Positions 15,708 to 22,958 are shown, counted from the stretch's first letter. The stretch is DNA of 22,958 nucleotides from Nitrospinota bacterium (GCA_016212295.1 JACRGO010000078.1:1-22958), one strand, 5' to 3'. Translations and numbers: made by a program. Notes: a model not told the origin generated them from the sequence alone.

Positions 15708-15730
15708 TTTGGCTGCGGCCAAGCCGCGCC
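15708..15730 (+). repeat. Copy of the small GC-rich 'GGCTGCGGC' hairpin
   Basis: TTGGCTGCGGCCAAGCCGCG and CCG form a compact hairpin about 45 nt before ptsI. It is the reverse complement of the type seen at 11344-11366. Confidence 0.65.
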
Positions 15731-15774
15731 GCGTTAATCCTTTAACCCGCCGTAAGATTTAAGCGAGATTTTTA

Positions 15775-17559
15775 TTGGAGCCGTTGCAAAAGATATATAC
15801 CGGAATTTCCGCTTCTTCAGGAATAGCCATCGGCAAGGCGTATTTCCTGGACAGGGACCATGTCATCCCGGTAATGGCGCCCATAGGCGAAAAGGACGTA
15901 AAAAGCGAGATACTCAGGTTTCAGCATGCGATCAGGAAATCCGTTGAAGAGATCAGGGGCATGCGCGCTAGCGCTTCCGGCATCTTGGGGGAGAAGCATC
16001 TTTACCTGTTCGATACCCACGCCCTCCTGCTGGAAGACGATTTGTTGATCGAAGGCGCCAAGAAAAGGATCAGGGATGAGAAGATGAGCGCGGAATGGGC
16101 CTTTCATCTAGCAGTTGAAAATTGCATTCAACTCTTTTTAAAAACCGACAACGAATATCTCAGGGAACGGAAAAACGATATTGAGCAGGTCAAGAACAAG
16201 GTCCTTTTCAACCTTGCCGGACGCAAGCAGGAAAATCTTGCCAATATAAAGGAGCCGGTAATCCTGATTGCCCACGATCTCCAGCCCTCCGATATCGTGC
16301 AGATGAGTAAATCCCAGGTGCTGGGGTTCGTCACGGAAGTGGGAGGGAGGGCGACCCACGTCGGAATCATGGCTTCCGCCCTCGAGATTCCAGCCATAGT
16401 CGGGATTTCCCCCCAGGAGACCGGCATGAAAAGCGGGGACGCCGTTATACTGGACGGGTTCACGGGGAAGATTTATATTAACCCCTCCCCGGAGACATTC
16501 AAGGAATTTCTCGAAAAGCAGCAGAGGATAAAATATTACGAGAAAAAACTTTTGAAAAACAGGTCTCTTCCCGCCGAGACCAAGGACGGGTTCCGCGTTA
16601 AATTAATGGCGAATATAGAATATTCCCGCGGCGTGGAAATGATACGGCGTTACGGAGCGGAAGGGGTCGGGCTTTTCAGGACGGAATACCTGTTCATGAA
16701 CCGCAAGGACCTTCCCGATGAAGAGGAGCAATTCCAGGAATACAAAAGAGTGGCGGAGGCATTAAAACCGGACCCGGTTATCATAAGGACCATGGACCTT
16801 GGAGGCGATAAACCGGCGGAGAGCATCACAGTGGAAAATGAAAAAAATCCCGCCCTGGGCCTTCGCGCCATACGAATATCCTTGCGGGAGCGCGACGTCT
16901 TCAAGGTCCAGCTTAGGGCCATTCTGAGGGCAAGCTGCCATGGAAACGTTAAGGTGATGTTCCCCATGATATCCGGAGTGGACGAGTTGAGAGACGCCAA
17001 GGACGTCCTTCATGAGACCCAAAGGGAACTGGAGGCGGAAGGCGTCCCCTTTAATAAGGACATCCCGATTGGTATCATGATTGAGATACCTTCCTCCACC
17101 AATATAGCCGACCTCCTGGCCAGGGAAGTGGATTTTTTCAGCATCGGGACCAATGACCTCATACAATACGCCCTGGCCGTGGACCGGGGGAACAAAAACG
17201 TCGCCTACCTGTATAAACCACTGCACCCCGCTATTCTCCGGATGATTAAAAACACCATCGAGGAGGCGAACCGCGCGGGCATAGAGGTGGGCATTTGCGG
17301 GGAGATGGGCGGCAATATCGCCAACACCATGGCCTTGCTGGGTTTGGGGAAAATAGACGAGATCAGCATGGACTCCCATTCCATACCCAAGGTAAAAAAA
17401 ATGGTCCGGTCAATAACCCTCAAGGAGGCCAGGAAATTCGCCGGCAAGATCATGGCCCTTGGGAGCACGGATGAAATAGAGAGCTTTGTCCGGCAAAAAA
17501 TACTGGAAAAGTTCCCGGAGGATTTTTCAGAGGAAAGCATCGGAGCGCATATAAATTAA
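15775..17559 (+). CDS. ptsI: Phosphoenolpyruvate-protein phosphotransferase (PTS Enzyme I)
   Basis: A 594-residue cytoplasmic enzyme that autophosphorylates from PEP and passes phosphate to HPr. The active-site His is H195 in GGRATHVGIMA. DGFTGKIYINP (228-238) closes the swivelling domain. The PEP-binding barrel has LFRTEYLFM (300-308), RTMDLGGDKP (338-347), MFPMISG (395-401), IEIPS (436-440), SIGTNDLIQYALAVDR (456-471) and the catalytic Cys C508 in CGEMGG. There is no N-terminal GAF domain, so it is EI rather than EI-Ntr in layout. The start is TTG at 15775 with AGCGAGA about 7 nt upstream. It is separated from the EIIA genes by nested repeats. No HPr partner is encoded in the window. Confidence 0.97.
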   Translation: MEPLQKIYTGISASSGIAIGKAYFLDRDHVIPVMAPIGEKDVKSEILRFQHAIRKSVEEIRGMRASASGILGEKHLYLFDTHALLLEDDLLIEGAKKRIRDEKMSAEWAFHLAVENCIQLFLKTDNEYLRERKNDIEQVKNKVLFNLAGRKQENLANIKEPVILIAHDLQPSDIVQMSKSQVLGFVTEVGGRATHVGIMASALEIPAIVGISPQETGMKSGDAVILDGFTGKIYINPSPETFKEFLEKQQRIKYYEKKLLKNRSLPAETKDGFRVKLMANIEYSRGVEMIRRYGAEGVGLFRTEYLFMNRKDLPDEEEQFQEYKRVAEALKPDPVIIRTMDLGGDKPAESITVENEKNPALGLRAIRISLRERDVFKVQLRAILRASCHGNVKVMFPMISGVDELRDAKDVLHETQRELEAEGVPFNKDIPIGIMIEIPSSTNIADLLAREVDFFSIGTNDLIQYALAVDRGNKNVAYLYKPLHPAILRMIKNTIEEANRAGIEVGICGEMGGNIANTMALLGLGKIDEISMDSHSIPKVKKMVRSITLKEARKFAGKIMALGSTDEIESFVRQKILEKFPEDFSEESIGAHIN

Positions 17560-17598
17560 AAAATATGGCCAATGACCGCGTCCGAAGGGCGGCAACTT

Positions 17599-17619
17599 GC
17601 ATTTTGAGGCCCAAAATGC
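17599..17619 (+). terminator. Weak hairpin after ptsI
   Basis: GCATTTTG (17599-17606), a 5-nt loop and CAAAATGC (17612-17619) form a perfect 8-bp stem 40 bp after the ptsI stop. It is nested inside a wider pair (AAAATATG near 17560 and CATATTTT near 17630). No clean T-tract follows, so a terminator role is only possible. Confidence 0.3.
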
Positions 17620-17700
17620 GAAATTGTCATATTTTGGATTTCCGGGAAAAGCGGGTTTCAAAGGCAAAGCTTGAAGTGGCTGAAGTTAAAGTTAATGAAC

Positions 17701-17790
17701 CTAATTTTAGATTTATGATTTTAGATTTGTAATTTGGTGGTAGTTTTTCCTTTTTACTTACAATCTAAAATCCGCAATCTGAAATTTAAG
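17701..17790. repeat. AT-rich hairpin, 'TTTTAGATTTATGATTTTAG' family
   Basis: The left arm 17701-17733 and right arm 17757-17790 are imperfect reverse complements. The loop contains GTGGTAGTTTTTCCTTTTTA, close to the loop of the 7431-7549 hairpin (GTGGAAGTTATCTTTTTACT). It lies between ptsI and metK. A one-armed relative is at 19863-19896. Confidence 0.7.
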
Positions 17791-17810
17791 ATATCTTTTA
17801 TTATTAACCC

Positions 17811-17829
17811 TTATAACCACCGGTTATAA
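17811..17829. promoter_or_regulatory. Perfect palindrome just upstream of metK
   Basis: TTATAACCACCGGTTATAA is a perfect 8-bp inverted repeat around a 3-nt centre, ending 6 nt before the AGGAGG ribosome binding site of metK. Its size and position fit an operator for a dimeric repressor or a small leader hairpin controlling metK. No SAM riboswitch features are recognisable. The regulator is not known. Confidence 0.45.
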
Positions 17830-17846
17830 AATCTCAGGAGGAATTC

Positions 17847-19013
17847 ATGGGCAGGGTAAATTATTACTTCACTTCGGAATCGGTTTCAGAAGGGCATCCG
17901 GATAAAATAGCGGACCAGATATCAGACACGGTATTGGACGCAATGTTGGAGCAGGACCCTAACTCCCGCGTGGCGTGCGAGACGCTGGTGACCACCGGCC
18001 TCATATTCATAGCCGGCGAAATCACCACCAAGGCGGTTGTTGATCTCCAGAAACTAGCCAGGGAAACGGTAAGGGAAATAGGGTATGACAAGGCCGAGTA
18101 CGGGTTCGACTGCAACACCTGCTCCGTTATTTCGTCGCTTGACCGCCAATCCCCGGACATCGCAATGGGCGTCAACCGTGAAAAGGAAGAAGAGCAAGGG
18201 GCCGGGGACCAGGGGCTTATGTTCGGCTACGCCTCGAACGAAACAGAGGAACTCATGCCCATGCCGATACTCCTTGCGCACAAGATCACGAGAAGACTGG
18301 CGGAAGTGCGGAAAACGGGCGTTCTGGATTATCTCAGGCCCGACGCCAAATCACAGGTCACCATCGAATACCAGGACTGCAAGCCCAAGAGGATAGACAC
18401 TGTTGTTGTTTCAACCCAACATAGCGATAAGGTCTCACAGGCCCAGATACGGGAAGACGTTATCAGGGAAGTGATCACCCCCATACTTCCCCCGGCGCTG
18501 GTGGACCCAAAGCAGATCAAATACCACATCAACCCCACGGGACGGTTTGTCATCGGCGGCCCTATGGGCGACTGCGGATTGACCGGAAGGAAGATCATCG
18601 TCGACACCTACGGCGGCGTGGGAAGCCACGGCGGCGGGGCTTTTTCCGGGAAGGACCCGTCCAAGGTCGACCGCTCCGCGTCTTATATGGGCAGGTACGT
18701 GGCCAAGAATATAGTGGCCGCCGGGCTCGCCGACAGATGTGAAATACAATTGGCATACGCAATCGGGGTCGCTGAACCGGTCTCCATCATGGTCGACACC
18801 TTCAGGACAAACAAGGTCGACCCGGAAAAAATCAAGGAACTCGTAAGGGAGCATTTCAATCTCCGGCCCGCCGGCATCATCAAGACCCTGGACCTGAAAA
18901 GGCCTATTTTCAAGAAAACCGCCGCTTACGGCCATTTCGGGCGGAACGAGCCGGGATTCACCTGGGAAGTGACAGATAAGGCAGCGGCCCTGAGGAAAGG
19001 CGCGGGACTCTGA
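17847..19013 (+). CDS. metK: S-adenosylmethionine synthase
   Basis: A 388-residue cytoplasmic enzyme making SAM from methionine and [16 protein letters not shown] at 8-20 includes the catalytic [17 protein letters not shown] (118-129) is the conserved ATP/loop segment. [27 protein letters not shown] is the third signature, with the Lys and Asp residues of the active site, and [12 protein letters not shown] near the end is typical. Length is full. AGGAGG with 5 nt spacing precedes the ATG. Upstream are a perfect 19-nt palindrome and a hairpin repeat. cysD follows about 40 bp later on the same strand, linking SAM synthesis to sulfate activation, perhaps in one transcript. Confidence 0.98.
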   Translation: MGRVNYYFTSESVSEGHPDKIADQISDTVLDAMLEQDPNSRVACETLVTTGLIFIAGEITTKAVVDLQKLARETVREIGYDKAEYGFDCNTCSVISSLDRQSPDIAMGVNREKEEEQGAGDQGLMFGYASNETEELMPMPILLAHKITRRLAEVRKTGVLDYLRPDAKSQVTIEYQDCKPKRIDTVVVSTQHSDKVSQAQIREDVIREVITPILPPALVDPKQIKYHINPTGRFVIGGPMGDCGLTGRKIIVDTYGGVGSHGGGAFSGKDPSKVDRSASYMGRYVAKNIVAAGLADRCEIQLAYAIGVAEPVSIMVDTFRTNKVDPEKIKELVREHFNLRPAGIIKTLDLKRPIFKKTAAYGHFGRNEPGFTWEVTDKAAALRKGAGL

Positions 19014-19052
19014 TTTTTGTTCCGCGTTATGTATAAAAGAGGATTTATGACA

Positions 19053-19850
19053 ATGGACTATCTGGACGTTCTCGAAAGCCAGAGCATATACATATTCCGG
19101 GAAGCGTATAAAAATTTCAAGAACCTTTGCATGCTCTGGTCCATGGGAAAGGACTCAACAGCCCTCCTGTGGCTGGCGCGCAAGGCGTTTTTCGGCCATG
19201 TGCCCTTCCCCCTTGTGCATATCGACACCGGATACAAAATACCTGAGATGATCGAATACCGCGACAAGGTCGCGCGGGAATGGAACCTGCGCCTGGTGAT
19301 CGGGATGAATAAAAATGCCTTGAAGGAAGGGATGCATCCGGACCAGGGGCGCATAAAGTGCTGCACCGCCCTTAAGACACAGGGATTAAAAAGCCTGCTT
19401 GAGGAAAAAAACTACACCGGCGTCATTGTTGGAGTAAGGTCGGACGAGGAAGGGACCAGGTCAAAGGAGCGTTATTTTTCCCCAAGGGACAAAAACAACG
19501 AATGGGACTTCAGGGACCAGCCGCCGGAGTTGTGGAACCAATTCAAGATATCCTTTCCAGAGGGGACCCATGTCCGGGTCCACCCCTTGCTGGATTGGAC
19601 TGAACTCAATATATGGGAATACATAAGCAGGGAAAAGGTCCCGGTCATTGACCTTTATTTCGACCGCGGCGGCGGGACAAGATATCGAAGCCTAGGCTGC
19701 GCCCCCTGCACGGGTTCCATCAAATCCACCGCGACGTCCGTTGAGGACATCATAGAGGAATTAAAGCACACCACCGTGGCTGAAAGGGCGGGAAGAGCCC
19801 AGGACGAAGGCCGCGGGCTTGAGGTCCTGCGCAAGGAAGGATACATGTGA
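19053..19850 (+). CDS. cysD: Sulfate adenylyltransferase subunit 2 (CysD-type PAPS reductase fold)
   Basis: A 265-residue cytoplasmic catalytic subunit of ATP sulfurylase, which forms adenylyl sulfate (APS) from ATP and sulfate with GTPase subunit CysN. The PP-loop SMGKDST is at 30-36. [59 protein letters not shown] and [12 protein letters not shown] are CysD hallmarks. I start at the ATG at 19053, 9 nt after AGAGGA. An ATG at 19047, ATG at 19029 and TTG at 19017 are also in frame but fit the ribosome binding site less well. Its CysN partner lies downstream, separated by a small antitoxin-like gene. No APS/PAPS reductase is seen, so reduction cannot be distinguished from sulfation. Confidence 0.95.
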   Translation: MDYLDVLESQSIYIFREAYKNFKNLCMLWSMGKDSTALLWLARKAFFGHVPFPLVHIDTGYKIPEMIEYRDKVAREWNLRLVIGMNKNALKEGMHPDQGRIKCCTALKTQGLKSLLEEKNYTGVIVGVRSDEEGTRSKERYFSPRDKNNEWDFRDQPPELWNQFKISFPEGTHVRVHPLLDWTELNIWEYISREKVPVIDLYFDRGGGTRYRSLGCAPCTGSIKSTATSVEDIIEELKHTTVAERAGRAQDEGRGLEVLRKEGYM

Positions 19851-19862
19851 GCATCTGCGTTT

Positions 19863-19896
19863 TGGATTTATGATTTTGAATTTGTGGTTTTAGATA
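19863..19896. repeat. Single arm of the AT-rich 'GATTTATGATTTT' family
   Basis: TTGGATTTATGATTTTGAAT and TTGTGGTTTTAGAT closely resemble the left arm at 17708-17737, but no opposing arm follows. It is a solo or decayed copy in the gap between cysD and the small antitoxin-like gene. Confidence 0.5.
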
Positions 19897-19986
19897 CTTG
19901 TACGTCAATTCCGTGAATTCGTCTCGCATAATACATCAACATATTTTGTGCTGGTATTGTGTTTAGAGGCGGATGAGGAACTTAAT

Positions 19987-20244
19987 ATGAAAATCCTGGA
20001 AAAAGCCATAGAATTAACGGCAACGATTGACGCCCAAAGAAAGCTTGTCCTGGACGCTCCATTGCCGCTTGCTGGACCAACGAGGGTTCGTGTTATTATT
20101 CTGCTGCCGGAAGACTCGGAGATGGACGAAAAAGAGTGGCTTCACTCCGCCGCCGTCAATCAATCTTTTGCTTTTTTAAATGAGCCGGAAGAAGACATAT
20201 ATAACCTCGGTGACGGGAAGCCCTTTCAACGTAATAAAACGTAA
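19987..20244 (+). CDS. Small antitoxin-like protein without a toxin partner
   Basis: An 85-residue soluble protein. The N-terminal half (TIDAQRKLVLDAPLPLAGPTRVRVIILL, about 13-40) reads as an AbrB-like DNA-binding strand pair. The C-terminal half (DEKEWLHSAAVNQSFAFLNEPEEDIYNLGDGKPF, about 47-80) matches, from memory, the tail of small antitoxins paired with MazF/PemK-type toxins. No toxin ORF follows: cysN begins 15 bp after the stop. The last five codons run into AT-rich repeated text, so the tail may be altered. I take the ATG at 19987 (GAGGAA about 8 nt upstream) over an in-frame start at 19948. It sits between cysD and cysN, genes that are normally adjacent. Confidence 0.7.
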   Translation: MKILEKAIELTATIDAQRKLVLDAPLPLAGPTRVRVIILLPEDSEMDEKEWLHSAAVNQSFAFLNEPEEDIYNLGDGKPFQRNKT

Positions 20245-20251
20245 TAATATA
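20229..20251. repeat. Short direct repeat 'ACGTAATAA' at the cysN start
   Basis: ACGTAATAAAA is followed at once by ACGTAATAATATA. The 13-mer AACGTAATAATAT (20238-20250) is identical to the outer end of the inverted-repeat element at 9960-9972. It covers the antitoxin stop codon and the region where a cysN ribosome binding site should be. It could be a remnant of that element or AT-rich coincidence. Confidence 0.45.
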
Positions 20252-20259
20252 AAAAAACC

Positions 20260-22083
20260 TTGAATAAAACTCCTACAGAAACAATCGAACATTTCGACAT
20301 AGTCATCGTCGGGCATGTGGACCACGGGAAATCCACGGTCATAGGGAGGCTCTACGCCGACACAGGGTCCCTCCCGGACGGCAAGCTGGAGAAGGTAAAG
20401 GCCATCTGCGAGCAGCAGGGAAAGACCTTCGAGTACGCCTTCCTCTTCGACGCCTTGCTTGAGGAGCAGGAGCAAGGCATCACCATCGACACGGCCAGGA
20501 CCTTTTTCACATGGGGCTCCCGCAAGTACACCATCATTGACGCTCCCGGCCATAAGGAGTTTCTAAAGAACATGATCTCCGGCGCTTCCCGCGCCGAAGG
20601 CGCCCTCCTGGTCATTGACGCCAAGGAAGGGGTGAGAGAGCAGTCCAAGCAGCACGGTTACATGCTTAGCCTGCTTGGGATCAAGCAAATCACCGTCCTT
20701 GTGAACAAGATGGACCTCGTGGACTACAGGGAAGAGGTTTTCAGGAATATTGAAAAGGAATACCGCGCCTTCCTGGCCTCCCTGAACGTCCATCCACTCT
20801 TCTTTTGCCCGGTCAGCGCCCTGGAGGGAGACAACATCGCCCAAAAAGGCCCGAAGATGGCCTGGTTCGACGGCCCCACGGTTCTCCAGGCCCTTCACGC
20901 GTTTTCCAAGGAAAAGCCGAAAGTGGACATGGCCCTCCGCTTCCCTGTACAGGACGTTTATAAATTCGACGGAAGAAGGATCATCGCGGGCAGAATAAAT
21001 TCAGGAAAACTCAAGCCGGGAGACATGCTGGTTTTCTCCCCGTCCAATAAGACCGCCCGCGTGAGGTCGATCGAGAAATTCAATTGCCATACTCCTCCAA
21101 CTAATGCCTTTGCCGGGCAGTCAACCGGCATAACCCTGGACGAACAGATTTTCATAGAGAGGGGCGAGATCATCTCAACCGAGGACAACATTCCAATGGT
21201 CTCCTCCCTTTTTCGCGCCAATATCTTCTGGATGGGACGCAAGGACCTACAAAAGGGCAAGAGATATCTCCTGAGGCTTTGCACAAAGGAGATAGAGTGC
21301 GAGGTTTGGGAGATACACAGAGGGGTCAACTCCACCAACCTGGAGACACAGGAGGCGGTCACCTCCATAGCCAGGAACGAGGTGGCGGAGGTGACAATCA
21401 GGGCGAAATCGGACGTGGCCTTTGATTTATACTCTGACTTCGACAGCACCGGCCGCTTTGTTCTGGTCGAGGACTATGACGTAAGCGGCGGCGGGATCAT
21501 CATGGAGTATATCTCGGACGAGCAGGAGTCCTTCAGGAAAGAGGCCCGGCAGCGGGACATCCACTGGGTGAAGGGCGAGGTGAAGCTGTCCGACCGCGCT
21601 GAGTGTTACGGACACCGCGCCGCTGTCGTGCTGTTGTCAGGGACCGATGACGCTGGAAAGATCGAGCTCGCAAGGAAATTGGAGAAGAAGCTGGTGAAGG
21701 AAGGCAGGCACGCCTATTTGCTGGATGGAGAGAACCTGCGCCTTGGCCTTGACCTGGACCTTTCCGGGACCGATTCCTCTGAAACCATCAGGCGTTTAGG
21801 GGAGGTGGCCCGCCTTCTGCTTGATACAGGCATGATAGTCATCACTCCCTCCATCAATTTTTCCCAGGAGGACTTCCAACGAATAAAGACCCTGATACAT
21901 CCGGCCCCGCTGGTTTCCATTTACGTGATGGAAAAGGAAACCTCCTCGCCCCCTGATTGCGACCACTTGCTCTGCGAGATCAGGAACCATGAGGCAGCGG
22001 CCAACGAAATAACGGCCAAGCTCAAGGAAAAGGGAATCCTGGCCAACATCGTCGGCCCGTCCACGTTTTGCTACACCATCTGA
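20260..22083 (+). CDS. cysN: Sulfate adenylyltransferase GTPase subunit fused to degenerate APS-kinase-like domain (CysN-CysC')
   Basis: A 607-residue cytoplasmic protein. Residues 1-215 are an EF-Tu-like GTPase: G1 GHVDHGKS 18-25, GITIDTAR 73-80, G3 DAPGH 94-98, G4 NKMD 149-152 and SALEGDN near 186-192. Beta-barrel domains follow to about 420. GTP hydrolysis would drive APS formation by CysD. Residues about 448-600 align with APS kinase ([13 protein letters not shown] 486-498, [20 protein letters not shown] 510-529). However, the P-loop is GTDDAGKI (461-468), with Ile for Ser/Thr, and the SPFR segment is missing, so kinase activity is doubtful. I recall the same layout in other Desulfobacterota. 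The start is TTG at 20260 with no visible ribosome binding site. Confidence 0.92.
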   Translation: MNKTPTETIEHFDIVIVGHVDHGKSTVIGRLYADTGSLPDGKLEKVKAICEQQGKTFEYAFLFDALLEEQEQGITIDTARTFFTWGSRKYTIIDAPGHKEFLKNMISGASRAEGALLVIDAKEGVREQSKQHGYMLSLLGIKQITVLVNKMDLVDYREEVFRNIEKEYRAFLASLNVHPLFFCPVSALEGDNIAQKGPKMAWFDGPTVLQALHAFSKEKPKVDMALRFPVQDVYKFDGRRIIAGRINSGKLKPGDMLVFSPSNKTARVRSIEKFNCHTPPTNAFAGQSTGITLDEQIFIERGEIISTEDNIPMVSSLFRANIFWMGRKDLQKGKRYLLRLCTKEIECEVWEIHRGVNSTNLETQEAVTSIARNEVAEVTIRAKSDVAFDLYSDFDSTGRFVLVEDYDVSGGGIIMEYISDEQESFRKEARQRDIHWVKGEVKLSDRAECYGHRAAVVLLSGTDDAGKIELARKLEKKLVKEGRHAYLLDGENLRLGLDLDLSGTDSSETIRRLGEVARLLLDTGMIVITPSINFSQEDFQRIKTLIHPAPLVSIYVMEKETSSPPDCDHLLCEIRNHEAAANEITAKLKEKGILANIVGPSTFCYTI

Positions 22084-22304
22084 TTTTCAGCCTTCCTCCA
22101 GCGCCTGGCCGCTTTCCAGCCGAATCCGGCTTTTCCGGAAAGACCCGCTCCCTGTTATCGCCTGAGGTTGCCGGTGCGGTGTTTGGGATTCCAAAGCAAT
22201 ATGCTGCCTACATGGATAATGCAAGCGTTACTGGTAGTATTGTTTAGTTTCAGTTAGTTATTAATACTACTCCGACACATGCCCTTCGATGTCATTATGG
22301 GTGA
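22084..22304. other. Non-coding stretch after cysN
   Basis: No gene is visible in these 221 bp. A short GC hairpin (CCGGCTTTTCCGG) lies near 22125-22137. A longer AT stem pairs GTAGTATT (22234-22241) with AATACTAC (22263-22270) around a 21-nt loop. Neither has a proper T-tract. Near 22280-22315 there may be out-of-frame remains of the flavoprotein N-terminus. Confidence 0.4.
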
Positions 22305-22505
22305 CCAAAGGGAAAGGGCTCCGGCTATCGGATAGTAAGAATGATTGAAGACTGTATGGAAGCCATGGGCGGCGTGGAGTTCGAGTACCTCTTCCTGAAG
22401 GACACGGACCTCAAGCCCTGCACCGGCTGCTATGCTTGCATGGCAAGGGGCGAAGAAGGAAGAATAGAAAAAGGAATGTCTCACACAAAGCCACGAAGTC
22501 ACTAA
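22305..22505 (+). pseudogene. Fragment of an iron-sulfur flavoprotein / NADPH-dependent FMN reductase family gene
   Basis: The frame after a stop at 22302-22304 reads GYRIVRMIEDCMEAMGGVEF, then EYLFLKDTDLKPCTGCYACM and ARGEE, up to a stop at 22503. The CTGCYAC cluster after a DTDLK segment is the hallmark of iron-sulfur flavoproteins of the flavodoxin fold (family knowledge). The usual N-terminal GSPR phosphate-binding loop is missing in frame, though VIMGDQRERA in another frame at about 22289-22318 may be its remnant. After GEE the frame enters the CACAAAG repeat and ends. About 45 residues of a protein usually near 180-220 residues remain. I infer decay with repeat insertion. Confidence 0.6.
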
Positions 22506-22526
22506 GATTTTTTCTTTGCGATCGCC
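22479..22526. repeat. 'CACAAAGCCACGAAG' repeat interrupting the flavoprotein fragment
   Basis: CACAAAGCCACGAAGTCACT at 22484-22503, followed by CTTTGCGATC at 22513-22522, resembles the hairpin between lptA and lptB (11380-11454), which has the same CTTTGCGATC. It begins where flavoprotein similarity ends. Confidence 0.6.
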
Positions 22527-22558
22527 ATGTTTTTTCAAAAGGATATCTTTTTAAAATT

Positions 22559-22888
22559 GTGAGAGACGAATTTTCAGACATTCAGCGTAAGTATCTAAAA
22601 TTAATTTCCAGGGAGAAGCCGCAATTCCTTGCCATTGCAGCTTTGTCCATTGGAGCCGTGGGACTGGCGGGAATAATTCATTTTTCAAACGCTTATATTT
22701 TCAAGCGTTTTATCGGCAGCATAAATCCCCTGGCAGCCTCCTTATTGGTTAGTTTTCCGGGTTTTATTTTTTTAACTTTTCTTCTTTCACAAGGCTGGTT
22801 CACGATTTATAAAAAGGAAAATTTAGAAGCTGTCTTGAAAAAGGCATTAAGGCTTGGCTTGCTTGCAGACAGCCGGAGAAATCCTTAA
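22559..22888 (+). CDS. Short two-helix membrane protein, possibly truncated
   Basis: An open frame runs from 22436 to the stop at 22886, but its first 40 codons lie in flavoprotein and repeat remains and read as noise. From the GTG at 22559 it gives 109 residues: a charged start, two hydrophobic helices (about 22-41 and 58-77) and a basic amphipathic C-terminus (KKENLEAVLKKALRLGLL). I do not recognise the family. It has no good ribosome binding site, and its upstream part may have been lost to the repeat, so it could be the 3' remnant of a larger membrane protein gene. Confidence 0.4.
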   Translation: MRDEFSDIQRKYLKLISREKPQFLAIAALSIGAVGLAGIIHFSNAYIFKRFIGSINPLAASLLVSFPGFIFLTFLLSQGWFTIYKKENLEAVLKKALRLGLLADSRRNP

Positions 22889-22889
22889 C

Positions 22890-22927
22890 ACACCCCGGCC
22901 TTCGGCCACCCCTCTCAAGAGGGGAAT
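22890..22927. repeat. Double hairpin repeat at the right edge
   Basis: GGCCTTCGGCC (22898-22908) is followed by CCCCTCTCAAGAGGGG (22909-22924) and AATT. The two adjacent GC hairpins begin just after the stop of the membrane ORF. They would fold strongly in RNA and could terminate it. This is another dispersed-repeat type, different from the families to the left. Confidence 0.65.
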
Positions 22928-22958
22928 TTATAGGTGATGTGTCCTTCTCAATAGGGTA

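Noticed and set aside
15298-15774. Hidden or frameshifted HPr gene
   Set aside because: Reading all frames by eye shows no HPr active-site or conserved text. The gap is explained by repeats.
17560-17846. SAM riboswitch upstream of metK
   Set aside because: I could not recognise SAM-I, SAM-II or SAM-IV core elements. The region is an AT-rich hairpin repeat plus a short palindrome.
22436-22558. N-terminal extension of the last membrane ORF
   Set aside because: These codons translate the flavoprotein fragment in another frame and the CACAAAG repeat, so they are probably not part of a real protein N-terminus.
3700-22927. CRISPR array
   Set aside because: The repeats are palindromic, scattered singly between genes and vary in spacing. 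There is no tandem repeat-spacer array and no cas gene.

Overview
The window reads as chromosomal DNA from a Gram-negative bacterium. It carries an outer-membrane LPS export set (LptC, LptA, LptB), sigma-54, a long-form hibernation factor and a nitrogen-type PTS branch in the order rpoN-hpf-ptsN-EIIA(Man)-ptsI. That order is familiar from Desulfobacterota and other proteobacteria-like lineages. Lineage cannot be fixed from the sequence alone; a Desulfobacterota/Nitrospirota/Schekmanbacteria-like organism is my inference. Several genes use GTG or TTG starts. Intergenic DNA is unusually full of dispersed hairpin repeats. I see no rRNA, tRNA, CRISPR array, integrase or transposase gene.

Left half (1-9800), minus strand, in transcription order: a RIC/hemerythrin-like di-iron protein, PgpA, an unrecognised 326-aa protein, an unrecognised 777-aa TPR protein, MnmA, a DeaD-type RNA helicase with a DbpA-like RNA-binding tail, and an exported beta-propeller protein ending in an apparently truncated CSLREA module. 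Almost every gap here holds a hairpin repeat, so these are probably mostly separate transcription units.

Right half (10100-22083), plus strand: lptC-lptA-(hairpin)-lptB-rpoN-hpf-ptsN-EIIA(Man)-(nested repeats)-ptsI. Next come metK, cysD, a small antitoxin-like gene, and a CysN GTPase fused to a degenerate APS-kinase-like domain. LptC/A/B would supply the LPS bridge and its ATPase, RpoN sigma-54 transcription, HPF ribosome hibernation, and EI with the two EIIA proteins a regulatory phosphorelay. The HPr gene usually found in such clusters is absent from its expected place, where about 480 bp of nested repeats lie instead. CysD/CysN activate sulfate and MetK makes SAM.

The right end (22084-22958) is decayed: a fragment of an iron-sulfur flavoprotein gene interrupted by repeat sequence, then a short two-helix membrane ORF and another repeat.

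The main unexplained signals are the repeats and the unknown pair. The repeats comprise at least six hairpin families, one element inserted inside another, a 153-bp element with perfect 31-bp inverted ends, and a small GC-rich hairpin present in about six degenerate copies. The unknown pair is the 777-aa TPR and 326-aa proteins.
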